Assembly: GCA_963855995.1 (NCBI GenBank)
Contig: OY979728.1
Span: forward strand, 6,745,330-6,809,329
Direction: 5' to 3'
DNA length: 64,000 bases
Source: Muricea muricata
Taxonomy: Eukaryota; Cnidaria; Anthozoa; Malacalcyonacea; Plexauridae
The notes under the pieces are model-generated. The model was not told the origin of the DNA and did no database searches. It worked only from the letters and a program-made list of their open reading frames with translations. The translations under genes and the position numbers were made by a program. Shown here piece after piece: positions 14,790 through 26,095 of the stretch (position 1 is its first letter; the number at the start of each line of letters is the position of its first letter).

Positions 14790-17700
14790 CGAACTAAAAA
14801 CTGCCGTCTTAGATCGATCACGGCCACGTTTTAGAGCTTAAAATGGTGTTTGCAGTGCTGAATTGAACGAGTTAAGTGCAATGATGTACTGCAATCACGG
14901 ACCTAAAAGAGACCTTCTAAATGGAAATTGCACAACTTAGAAAGTCGGGAATCATGTTTTCGGCGCTAAAACCATCGAGATGAGCGAAATAACAAGTTGA
15001 AATGAGAAACCTATAACTTGCTTGAAAACTGAAAAGAAACGGTCTTAGAACCATCAAAATCACGTTTTAAGCGTTCTAGAAGCGATTTGAGCGAAAAACA
15101 TGCTCTAATCACAAACTAAAAACTGCCGTCTTAGATCGATCACGGCGACCTTTTAGAGCTTAAAATGATGTTTTCAGTGCTAAAGTGAACGAGTTAAGCG
15201 CAATGATTTACTTCAATCACGGACCTAAAAGAGACCTTCTAAATGGAAATTGCACAACTTAGGAAGTCGGGAATCATGTTTTCGGCGCTCAAACCATCGA
15301 GATGAGCGAAATAACATGTTGAAATGAGAAACCTATAACTTGCTTGAACACTGAAAAGAAACGATCTTAGAAGCATCAAAATCCCGTTTTAAGCGTTCTA
15401 GAAGCGATTTGAGCCGAACATGCTCTAATCACAAACTAAAAACTGCCGTCTTAGATCGATCACGGCGACGTTTTAGAGCTTAAAATGGTGTTTTCAGTGC
15501 CAAAGTGAACGAGTTAAGCGCAATGATGTACTGCAATCACGGACCTAAAAGAGACCTTCTAAATGGAAATTGACAACTTAGCAAGTCGGGAATCATGTTT
15601 TCGGCTCTCAAACCATTGAGATGAGCGAAATAACATGTTGAAATGAGAAACTATAACTTGCTTGTAAACTGAAAAGAAACGATCTTAGAACAATGAAAAT
15701 CCCGTTTTAAGCGTTCTAGAAGCGATTTGAGCGAAAAACATGCTCTAATCACAAACTAAAAACTGCCGTCTTAGATCGATCACGGCGACCTTTTAGAGCT
15801 TAAAATGATGTTTTCAGTGCTAAAGTGAACGAGTTAAGCGCAATGATTTACTTCAATCACGGACCTAAAAGAGACCTTCTAAATGGAAATTGCACAACTT
15901 AGCAAGTCGGGAATCATGTTTTCGGCGCTCAAACCATCGAGATGAGCGAAATAACATGTTGAAATGAGAAACCTATAACTTGCTTGAACACTGAAAAGAA
16001 ACGATCTTAGAAGCATCAAAATCCCGTTTTAAGCGTTCGAGAAGCGATTTGAGCCTAACATGCTCTAATCACAAACTAAAAACTGCCGTCTTAGATCGAT
16101 CACGGCGACGTTTTAGAGCTTAAAATGGTGTTTTCAGTGCCAAAGTGAACGAGTTAAGCGCAATGATGTACTGCAATCACGGACCTAAAAGAGACCTTCT
16201 AAATGGAAATTGACAACTTAGCAAGTCGGGAATCATGTTTTCGGCTCCCAAACCATTGAGATGAGCGAAATAACATGTTGAAATGAGAAACTATAACTTG
16301 CTTGTAAACTGAAAAGAAACGATCTTAGAACAATGAAAATCCCGTTTTAAGCGTTCTAGAAGCGATTTGAGCGAAAAACATGCTCTAATCACAAACTAAA
16401 AACTGTCGTCTTAGATCGATCACGGCGACCTTTTAGAGCTTAAAATGATGTTTTCAGTGCTAAAGTGAACGAGTTAAGCGCAAAGATTTACTTCAATCAC
16501 GGACCTAAAAGAGACTTTCTAAATGGAAATTGCACAACTTAGCAAGTCGGGAATCATGTTTTCGGCTCTCAAACCATTGAGATGAGCGAAATAACATGTT
16601 GAAATGAGAAACCTATAACTTGCTTGAACACTGAAAAGAAACGATCATAGAAGCATCAAAATCCCGTTTTAAGCGTTCTAGAAGCGATTTGAGCCTAACA
16701 TGCTCTAATCACAAACTAAAAACTGCCGTCTTAGATCGATCACGGCGACGTTTTAGAGCTTAAAATGGTGTTTTCAGTGCCAAAGTGAACGAGTTAAGCG
16801 CAATGATGTACTGCAATCACGGACCTAAAAGAGACCTTCTAAATGGAAATTGACAACTTAGCAAGTCGGGAATCATGTTTTCGGCTCTCAAACCATTGAG
16901 ATGAGCGAAATAACATGTTGAAATGAGAAACTATAACTTGCTTGTAAACTGAAAAGAAACGATCTTAGAACAATGAAAATCCCGTTTTAAGCGTTCTAGA
17001 AGCGATTTGAGCGAAAAACATGCTCTAATCACAAACTAAAAACTGCCGTCTTAGATCGATCACGGCGACCTTTTAGAGCTTAAAATGATGTTTTCAGTGC
17101 TAAAGTGAACGAGTTAAGCGCAATGATTTACTTCAATCACGGACCTAAAAGAGACTTTCTAAATGGAAATTGCACAACTTAGCAAGTCGGGAATCATGTT
17201 TTCGGCGCTCAAACCATCGAGATGAGCGAAATAACATGTTGAAATGAGAAACCTATAACTTGCTTGAACACTGAAAAGAAACGATCTTAGAAGCATCAAA
17301 ATCCCGTTTTAAGCGTTCTAGAAGCGATTTGAGCCTAACATGCTCTAATCACAAACTAAAAACTGCCGTCTTAGATCGATCACGGCGACGTTTTAGAGCT
17401 TAAAATGTTGTTTTCAGTGCCAAAGTGAACGAGTTAAGCGCAATGATGTACTGCAATCACGGACCTAAAAGAGACCTTCTAAATGGAAATTGACAACTTA
17501 GGAAGTTGGGAATCATGTTTTCGGCTCTCAAACCATTGAGATGAGCGAAATAACATGTTGAAATGAGAAACTATAACTTGCTTGTAAACTGAAAAGAAAC
17601 GATTTTAGAACAATGAAAATCCCCTTTTAAGCGTTCTAGAAGCGATTTGAGCCTAAAAACATGCTCAAATCACCAACTAAAAATTGCCGTCTTAAATCGA

Positions 17701-20700
17701 TAAGGACGACGTTTTAGAGCTTAAAATGGTGTTTTCAGTGCTAAAGTGAACGAGTTGAGCGCAATGACGTACTGCAATCGCGGACCTAAAAGAGACCTTC
17801 TAAATGGAAATTGCACAACTTAGAAAGTCGGGAATCATGTTTTCGGCGCTAAAACCATCGAGATGAGCGAAATAACATGTTGAAATGAGAAACCTATAAC
17901 TTGCTTGTAAACTGAAAAGAAACGATCTTAGATCCATCAAAATCACGTTTTAAGTGTTCTAGAAGCGATTTGAGCGAAAAACATGCTCTAATCACAAACT
18001 AAAAACTGCCGTCTTAGATCGATCACGGCGACCTTTTAGAGCTTAAAATGATGTTTTCAGTGCTAAAGTGAACGAGTTAAGCGCAATGATTTACTTCAAT
18101 CACGGACCTAAAAGAGACTTTCTAAATGGAAATTGCACAACTTAGCAAGTCGGGAATCATGTTTTCGGCTCTCAAACCATTGAGATGAGCGAAATAACAT
18201 GTTGAAATGAGAAACCTATAACTTGCTTGAACACTGAAAAGAAACGATCTTAGAAGCATCAAAATCCCGTTTTAAGCGTTCTAGAAGCGATTTGAGCCTA
18301 ACATGCTCTAATCACAAACTAAAAACTGCCGTCTTAGATCGATCACGGCGACGTTTTAGAGCTTAAAATGGTGTTTTCAGTGCCAAAGTGAACGAGTTAA
18401 GCGCAATGATGTACTGCAATCACGGACCTAAAAGAGACCTTCTAAATGGAAATTGACAACTTAGCAAGTCGGGAATCATGTTTTCGGCTCTCAAACCATT
18501 GAGATGAGCGAAATAACATGTTGAAATGAGAAACTATAACTTGCTTGTAAACTGAAAAGAAACGATCTTAGAACAATGAAAATCCCGTTTTAAGCGTTCT
18601 AGAAGCGATTTGAGCGAAAAACATGCTCTAATCACAAACTAAAAACTGCCGTCTTAGATCGATCACGGCGACCTTTTAGAGCTTGAAATGATGTTTTCAG
18701 TGCTAAAGTGAACGAGTTAAGCGCAATGATTTACTTCAATCACGGACCTAAAAGAGACTTTCTAAATGGAAATTGCACAACTTAGCAAGTCGGGAATCAT
18801 GTTTTCGGCGCTCAAACCATCGAGATGAGCGAAATAACATGTTGAAATGAGAAACCTATAACTTGCTTGAACACTGAAAAGAAACGATCTTAGAAGCATC
18901 AAAATCCCGTTTTAAGCGTTCTAGAAGCGATTTGAGCCTAACATGCTCTAATCACAAACTAAAAACTGCCGTCTTAGATCGATCACGGCGACGTTTTAGA
19001 GCTTAAAATGGTGTTTTCAGTGCCAAAGTGAACGAGTTAAGCGCAATGATGTACTGCAATCACGGACCTAAAAGAGACCTTCTAAATGGAAATTGACAAC
19101 TTAGGAAGTTGGGAATCATGTTTTCGGCTCTCAAACCATTGAGATGAGCGAAATAACATGTTGAAATGAGAAACTATAACTTGCTTGTAAACTGAAAAGA
19201 AACGATCTTAGAACAATGAAAATCCCCTTTTAAGCGTTCTAGAAGCGATTTGAGCCTAAAAACATGCTCAAATCACCAACTAAAAATTGCCGTCTTAAAT
19301 CGATAAGGACGACGTTTTAGAGCTTAAAATGGTGTTTTCAGTGCTAAAGTGAACGAGTTGAGCGCAATGACGTACTGCAATCGCGGACCTAAAAGAGACC
19401 TTCTAAATGGAAATTGCACAACTTAGAAAGTCGGGAATCATGTTTTCGGCGCTAAAACGATCGAGATGAGCGAAATAACATGTTGAAATGAGAAACCTAT
19501 AACTTGCTTGTAAACTGAAAAGAAACGATCTTAGATCCATCAAAATCACGTTTTAAGTGTTCTAGAAGCGATTTGAGCGAAAAACATGCTCTAATCACAA
19601 ACTAAAAACTGCCGTCTTAGATCGATCACGGCGACCTTTTAGAGCTTAAAATGATGTTTTCAGTGCTAAAGTGAACGAGTTAAGCGCAATGATTTACTTC
19701 AATCACGGACCTAAAAGAGACTTTCTAAATGGAAATTGCACAACTTAGCAAGTCGGGAATCATGTTTTCGGCTCTCAAACCATTGAGATGAGCGAAATAA
19801 CATGTTGAAATGAGAAACCTATAACTTGCTTGAACACTGAAAAGAAACGATCTTAGAAGCATCAAAATCCCGTTTTAAGCGTTCTAGAAGCGATTTGAGC
19901 CTAACATGCTCTAATCACAAACTAAAAACTGCCGTCTTAGATCGATCACGGCGACGTTTTAGAGCTTAAAATGGTGTTTTCAGTGCCAAAGTGAACGAGT
20001 TAAGCGCAATGATGTACTGCAATCACGGACCTAAAAGAGACCTTCTAAATGGAAATTGACAACTTAGCAAGTCGGGAATCATGTTTTCGGCTCTCAAACC
20101 ATTGAGATGAGCGAAATAACATGTTGAAATGAGAAACTATAACTTGCTTGTAAACTGAAAAGAAACGATCTTAGAACAATGAAAATCCCGTTTTAAGCGT
20201 TCTAGAAGCGATTTGAGCGAAAAACATGCTCTAATCACAAACTAAAAACTGCCGTCTTAGATCGATCACGGCGACCTTTTAGAGCTTAAAATGGTGTTTT
20301 CAGTGCCAAAGTGAACGAGTTAAGCGCAATGATGTACTGCAATCACGGACCTAAAAGAGACCTTCTAAATGGAAATTGACAACTTAGCAAGTCGGGAATC
20401 ATGTTTTCGGCTCTCAAACCATTGAGATGAGCGAAATAACATGTTGAAATGAGAAACTATAACTTGCTTGTAAACTGAAAAGAAACGATCTTAGAACAAT
20501 GAAAATCCCGTTTTAAGCGTTCTAGAAGCGATTTGAGCGAAAAACATGCTCTAATCACAAACTAAAAACTGCCGTCTTAGATCGATCACGGCGACCTTTT
20601 AGAGCTTGAAATGATGTTTTCAGTGCTAAAGTGAACGAGTTAAGCGCAATGATTTACTTCAATCACGGACCTAAAAGAGACTTTCTAAATGGAAATTGCA

Positions 20701-23430
20701 CAACTTAGCAAGTCGGGAATCATGTTTTCGGCGCTCAAACCATCGAGATGAGCGAAATAACATGTTGAAATGAGAAACCTATAACTTGCTTGTAAACTGA
20801 AAAGAAACGATCTTAGATCCATCAAAATCACGTTTTAAGTGTTCTAGAAGCGATTTGAGCGAAAAACATGCTCTAATCACAAACTAAAAACTGCCGTCTT
20901 AGATCGATCACGGCGACCTTTTAGAGCTTAAAATGATGTTTTCAGTGCTAAAGTGAACGAGTTAAGCGCAATGATTTACTTCAATCACGGACCTAAAAGA
21001 GACTTTCTAAATGGAAATTGCACAACTTAGCAAGTCGGGAATCATGTTTTCGGCTCTCAAACCATTGAGATGAGCGAAATAACATGTTGAAATGAGAAAC
21101 CTATAACTTGCTTGAACACTGAAAAGAAATGATCTTAGAAGCATCAAAATCCCGTTTTAAGCGTTCTAGAAGCGATTTGAGCCTAACATGCTCTAATCAC
21201 AAACTAAAAACTGCCGTCTTAGATCGATCACGGCGACGTTTTAGAGCTTAAAATGGTGTTTTCAGTGCCAAAGTGAACGAGTTAAGCGCAATGATGTACT
21301 GCAATCACGGACCTAAAAGAGACCTTCTAAATGGAAATTGACAACTTAGCAAGTCGGGAATCATGTTTTCGGCTCTCAAACCATTGAGATGAGCGAAATA
21401 ACATGTTGAAATGAGAAACTATAACTTGCTTGTAAACTGAAAAGAAACGATCTTAGAACAATGAAAATCCCGTTTTAAGCGTTCTAGAAGCGATTTGAGC
21501 GAAAAACATGCTCTAATCACAAACTAAAAACTGCCGTCTTAGATCGATCACGGCGACCTTTTAGAGCTTGAAATGATGTTTTCAGTGCTAAAGTGAACGA
21601 GTTAAGCGCAATGATTTACTTCAATCACGGACCTAAAAGAGACTTTCTAAATGGAAATTGCACAACTTAGCAAGTCGGGAATCATGTTTTCGGCTCTCAA
21701 ACCATTGAGATGAGCGAAATAACATGTTGAAATGAGAAACTATAACTTGCTTGTAAACTGAAAAGAAACGATCTTAGAACAATGAAAATCCCGTTTTAAG
21801 CGTTCTAGAAGCGATTTGAGCGAAAAACATGCTCTAATCACAAACTAAAAACTGCCGTCTTAGATCGATCACGGCGACCTTTTAGAGCTTGAAATGATGT
21901 TTTCAGTGCTAAAGTGAACGAGTTAAGCGCAATGATTTACTTCAATCACGGACCTAAAAGAGACTTTCTAAATGGAAATTGCACAACTTAGCAAGTCGGG
22001 AATCATGTTTTCGGCGCTCAAACCATCGAGATGAGCGAAATAACATGTTGAAATGAGAAACCTATAACTTGCTTGAACACTGAAAAGAAACGATCTTAGA
22101 AGCATCAAAATCCCGTTTTAAGCGTTCTAGAAGCGATTTGAGCCTAACATGCTCTAATCACAAACTAAAAACTGCCGTCTTAGATCGATCACGGCGACGT
22201 TTTAGAGCTTAAAATGGTGTTTTCAGTGCCAAAGTGAACGAGTTAAGCGCAATGATGTACTGCAATCACGGACCTAAAAGAGACCTTCTAAATGGAAATT
22301 GACAACTTAGGAAGTTGGGAATCACGTTTTCGGCTCTCAAACCATTGAGATGAGCGAAATAACATGTTGAAATGAGAAACTATAACTTGCTTGTAAACTG
22401 AAAAGAAACGATCTTAGAACAATGAAAATCCCCCTTTTAAGCGTTCTAGAAGCGATTTGAGCCTAAAAACATGCTCAAATCACAAACTAAAAATTGCCGT
22501 CTTAAATCGATAAGGACGACGTTTTAGAGCTTAAAATGGTGTTTTCAGTGCTAAAGTGAACGAGTTGAGCGCAATGACGTACTGCAATCGCGGACCTAAA
22601 AGAGACCTTCTAAATGGAAATTGCACAACTTAGAAAGTCGGGAATCATGTTTTCGGCACTAAAACCATCGAGATGAGCGAAATAACATGTTGAAATGAGA
22701 AACCTATAACTTGCTTGAAAACTGAAAAGAAACGATCTTAGATCCATCAAAATCACGTTTTAAGCGTTCTAGAAGCGATTTGAGCGAAAAACATGCTCTA
22801 ATCACAAACTAAAAACTGCCGTCTTAGATCGATCACGGCGACCTTTTAGAGCTTAAAATGATGTTTTCAGTGCTAAAGTGAACGAGTTAAGCGCAATGAT
22901 TTACTTCAATCACGGACCTAAAAGAGACTTTCTAAATGGAAATTGCACAACTTAGCAAGTCGGGAATCATGTTTTCGGCGCTCAAACCATCGAGATGAGC
23001 GAAATAACATGTTGAAATGAGAAACCTATAACTTGCTTGAACACTGAAAAGAAACGATCTTAGAAGCATCAAAATCCCGTTTTAAGCGTTCTAGAAGCGA
23101 TTTGAGCCTAACATGCTCTAATCACAAACTAAAAACTGCCGTCTTAGATCGATCACGGCGACGTTTTAGAGCTTAAAATGGTGTTTTCAGTGCCAAAGTG
23201 AACGAGTTAAGCGCAATGATGTACTGCAATCACGGACCTAAAAGAGACCTTCTAAATGGAAATTGACAACTTAGGAAGTTGGGAATCATGTTTTCGGCTC
23301 TCAAACCATTGAGATGAGCGAAATAACATGTTGAAATGAGAAACTATAACTTGCTTGTAAACTGAAAAGAAACGATCTTAGAACAATGAAAATCCCCTTT
23401 TAAGCGTTTTAGAAGCGATTTGAGCGTAAA
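14790..23430 (+). repeat. Long-range satellite duplication, copy B (register 14.79 kb)
   Basis: This is the partner of 1-8640. It begins at the same private monomer (GGCCACG, TTTGCAGTGCTGAATTG). Between about 20240 and 20880 it carries chimeric monomers: one starts as the GGCGACC type and continues as the GTGCCAAAG type. The equivalent part of copy A, about 5450-6090, instead jumps early to the TCACCAACTAAAAATTG monomer. The copies therefore keep length register yet differ in variant order, as expected from local conversion or exchange after duplication. Confidence 0.8.
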
Positions 23431-24825
23431 AACATGCTCAAATCACAAACTAAAAATTGCCGTCTTAAATCGATAAGGACGACGTTTTAGAGCTTAAAAT
23501 GGTGTTTTCAGTGCTAAAGTGAACGAGTTGAGCGCAATGACGTACTGCAATCGCGGACCTAAAAGAGACCTTCTAAATGGAAATTGCACAACTTAGAAAG
23601 TCGGGAATCATGTTTTCGGCGCTAAAACCATCGAAATGAGCGAAATAACATGTTGAAATGAGAAACCTATAACTTGCTTGTAAACTGAAAAGAAACGATC
23701 TTAGAACCATTCAAAATCGCGTTTTAAGCGTTCTAGAAGCGATTTGAGCGTAAAAAAATGCTCTAATTACAAACTAAAAACTGCCGTCTTAGATCGACCA
23801 CGACGACATTTTAGAGCTTAAAATGATGTTTTCAGTGCTAAAGTGAACGAGTTAAGCGCAATGATATACTGCAATCACGGATTTAAAAGAGACATTCTAA
23901 ATGGAAATTGAAAACTTGGCAAGTCGGGAATCATGTTTTCGGCGCTCAAACTATCGTGATGAGCGAAATAACATGTTGAAATGAGAAACCTATAACTTGC
24001 TTGTAAACTGAAAAGAAACGATCTTAGAACCATTCAAAATCGCGTTTTAAGCGTTCTAGAAGCGATTTGAGCGTAAAAACATGCTCAAATCACAAACTAA
24101 AAATTGCCGTCTTAAATCGATAAGGACGACGTTTTAGAGCTTAAAATGGTGTTTTCAGTGCTGAAGTGAACGAGTTAAGCGCAATGATGTACTGCAATCA
24201 CGGACCAAAAAGAGACCTTCTAAATGGAAATTGACAACTTAGCAAGTCGGGAATCATGTTTTCGGCTCTCAAACCATCGAGATGAGCGAAATAACATGTT
24301 GAAATGAGAAACCTATAACTTGCTTGTAAACTGAAAAGAAACGATCTTAGAACCATTCAAAATGGCGTTTTAAGCGTTCTAGAAGCGATTTGAGCGTAAA
24401 AAAATGCTCTAATTACAAACTAAAAACTGCCGTCTTAGATCGATCACGGCGACGTTTTAGAGCTTAAAATGGTGTTTTCAGTGCTAAAGTGAACGAGTTA
24501 AGCGCAATGATGTACTGCAATCACGGACCTAAAAGAGACCTTCTAAATGGAAATTGACAACTTAGCAAGTCGGGAATAATTTTTTCGGCTCTCAAATCAT
24601 CGAGATGAGCGAAATAACATGTTGAAATGAGAAACCTATAACTTGCTTGTAAACTGAAAAGAAACGATCTTAGAACCATCAAAATCTCGTTTTAGGCGTT
24701 CTAGAAACGATTTGAGCGTAAAAACATGCTCAAATCACCAACTAAAAATTGCCGTCTTAAATGCATAAGGACGACGTTTTAGAGCTTATTATTATTATTA
24801 TTAAAACTATATATATTCACGCTTA

Positions 24826-24855
24826 CCCCTTCAGCAATAGCTGATTTCCAAGGGG
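24826..24855 (-). other. Stem-loop in the LINE 3' UTR
   Basis: CCCCTT at 24826-24831 pairs with AAGGGG at 24850-24855, and CAGC pairs with GCTG inside, giving a small hairpin about 40 bp from the TAA tail. Non-LTR reverse transcriptases commonly recognise such 3' structures (family knowledge). The position here makes that role likely. Confidence 0.55.
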
Positions 24856-24914
24856 GGCGTGACAATAAAAAGAAAACTATATACATAAATACAAATAAAG
24901 ACAGTAAAACTCAA

Positions 24915-24948
24915 AACACGTTCTAGAGCAAAGTGAAATATTCTATTT
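24915..24948 (+). repeat. Left terminal inverted repeat of the 9-kb transposon
   Basis: Thirty-four bases are identical to the reverse complement of 33892-33925. The similarity fades after ATTCTATTT. Preceded by the TCAA duplication. Confidence 0.85.
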
Positions 24949-25149
24949 AGTAAAATTCCTGCATTATTTTATCATTTTCTCGAATAATGGCAACACAATT
25001 GCAAAATTATTTTCTTTAAAGATAAAATGGAAATTTTAAATGGTTTTTCGCCACAAAAAAAACGTTGTTGCAAAAATGGAGTTTTTTCTGTTTAATAGGC
25101 GACGTCAATAACAACCATAAAATAACAATATTTTTATAATATGATATTC

Positions 25150-26095
25150 AAAATATTTTGGCACTGCAAATGCAGCACCAAAATTATGGAAATGATATGA
25201 CATTCATTATTATCTAAAATATTTACGCACTGCAAATGCAGCGCCAACATTATGAATAATTATGATATACATGGGTTAATATCTATTACATTTTGGCTCT
25301 GCAAATGCAGCGACAAAAATTTTGAAAATGATATAACTTTCATCAGTATCTAAAATATTTTGGCTCTGCAAATGCAGCGACAAAAATTATGAAAATGATA
25401 TAACTTTCATCAGTATCTAAAATATTTTGGCTCTGCAAATGCAGCGACAAAATTATGAAAATGATATAACTTTCGTCAGTATCTAAAATATTTTGGCTCT
25501 GCAAATGCAGCGACAAAATTATGAAAATGATATAACTTTCATCAGTATCTTAAATATTTTGGCACTGCAAATGCAGCGCCAACATTATGAATGTATATGA
25601 TATACATGAGTTAATATCTAGAACATTTTGGCTCTGCAAATGCAGCGACAAAATTATGAAAATGATATAACTTTCATCAGTATCTTAAATATTTTGGCAC
25701 TGCAAATGCAGCGCCAACATTATGAATGTATATGATATACATGAGTTAATATCTAGAACATTTTGGCTCTGCAAATGCAGCGACAAAATTATGAAAATGA
25801 TATAACTTTCATCAGCATCTAAAATATTTTGGCACTGCAAATGCAGCGCCAACATTACAAATATGATATACATGGATTAATATCAAGAACATTTTGGCAC
25901 TGCAAATGCAGCAACAAAAATTACGAAAATGATATAACTTTCATTGTTATCTAAAATATTTGGCACTGCAAATGCAGCGCCAACATTATGAAAATGATAT
26001 AACAAGCTTTAATATCTAGAATATTTTGGCTATCAAAATGATATAACATTAATTAATAACTAAAATATTTGGGCACTCAAATGTAGCGCCAATAC
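25150..26095 (+). repeat. Left subterminal minisatellite (about 67-bp unit, 14 copies)
   Basis: The core GGC[AT]CTGCAAATGCAGCG[AC]C recurs near 25160, 25227, 25300, 25364, 25430, 25495, 25560, 25629, 25697, 25766, 25833, 25898 and 25964, with a degenerate copy near 26065. The spacing is 64-73 bp. The spacers are AT-rich (AAAATGATATAACTTTCATC and variants), and two spacer types are interleaved. The core is an imperfect palindrome, CTGCA-AA-TGCAG. Arrays like this next to transposon ends often bind the transposase; that role is inferred here. Short minus-strand reading frames across the array are by-products of the repeat. Confidence 0.9.

Larger units (their letters stand above)
1..24788 (+). 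repeat. Satellite array, block 1 (about 320-bp monomer, ~77 copies)
   Basis: The whole stretch is head-to-tail copies of one unit. The landmark CAAACTAAAAACTGCCGTC recurs at about 323, 643, 963, 1283, 1603 and so on, a step of 320-322 bp. Each monomer carries, in order, GTTTTAGAGCTTAAAATG, GTGAACGAGTT, CTAAATGGAAATTG, AAGTCGGGAATCATG, GAGCGAAATAACA, AACTTGCTTG, and GCGTTCTAGAAGCGATTTGAG. Monomers fall into a handful of variants, for example GGCGACC versus GGCGACG, TTGCACAACTT versus TTGACAACTT, and CTGCCGTCTTAGATCG versus TTGCCGTCTTAAATCG. These variants alternate in higher-order patterns. No long reading frame or RNA gene is visible. The block ends at the GAGCTTA target duplication of a LINE insertion at 24782-24788. 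A centromeric or heterochromatic role is possible but not shown by the sequence. Confidence 0.98.

Noticed and set aside
1-24788. CRISPR-like array because of the regular repeats
   Set aside because: The unit is about 320 bp with no short repeat-spacer structure, and the context is eukaryotic.
25685-25873. Minus-strand frame in the left subterminal array
   Set aside because: Periodic product (LALHLQCQN) of the repeat itself.
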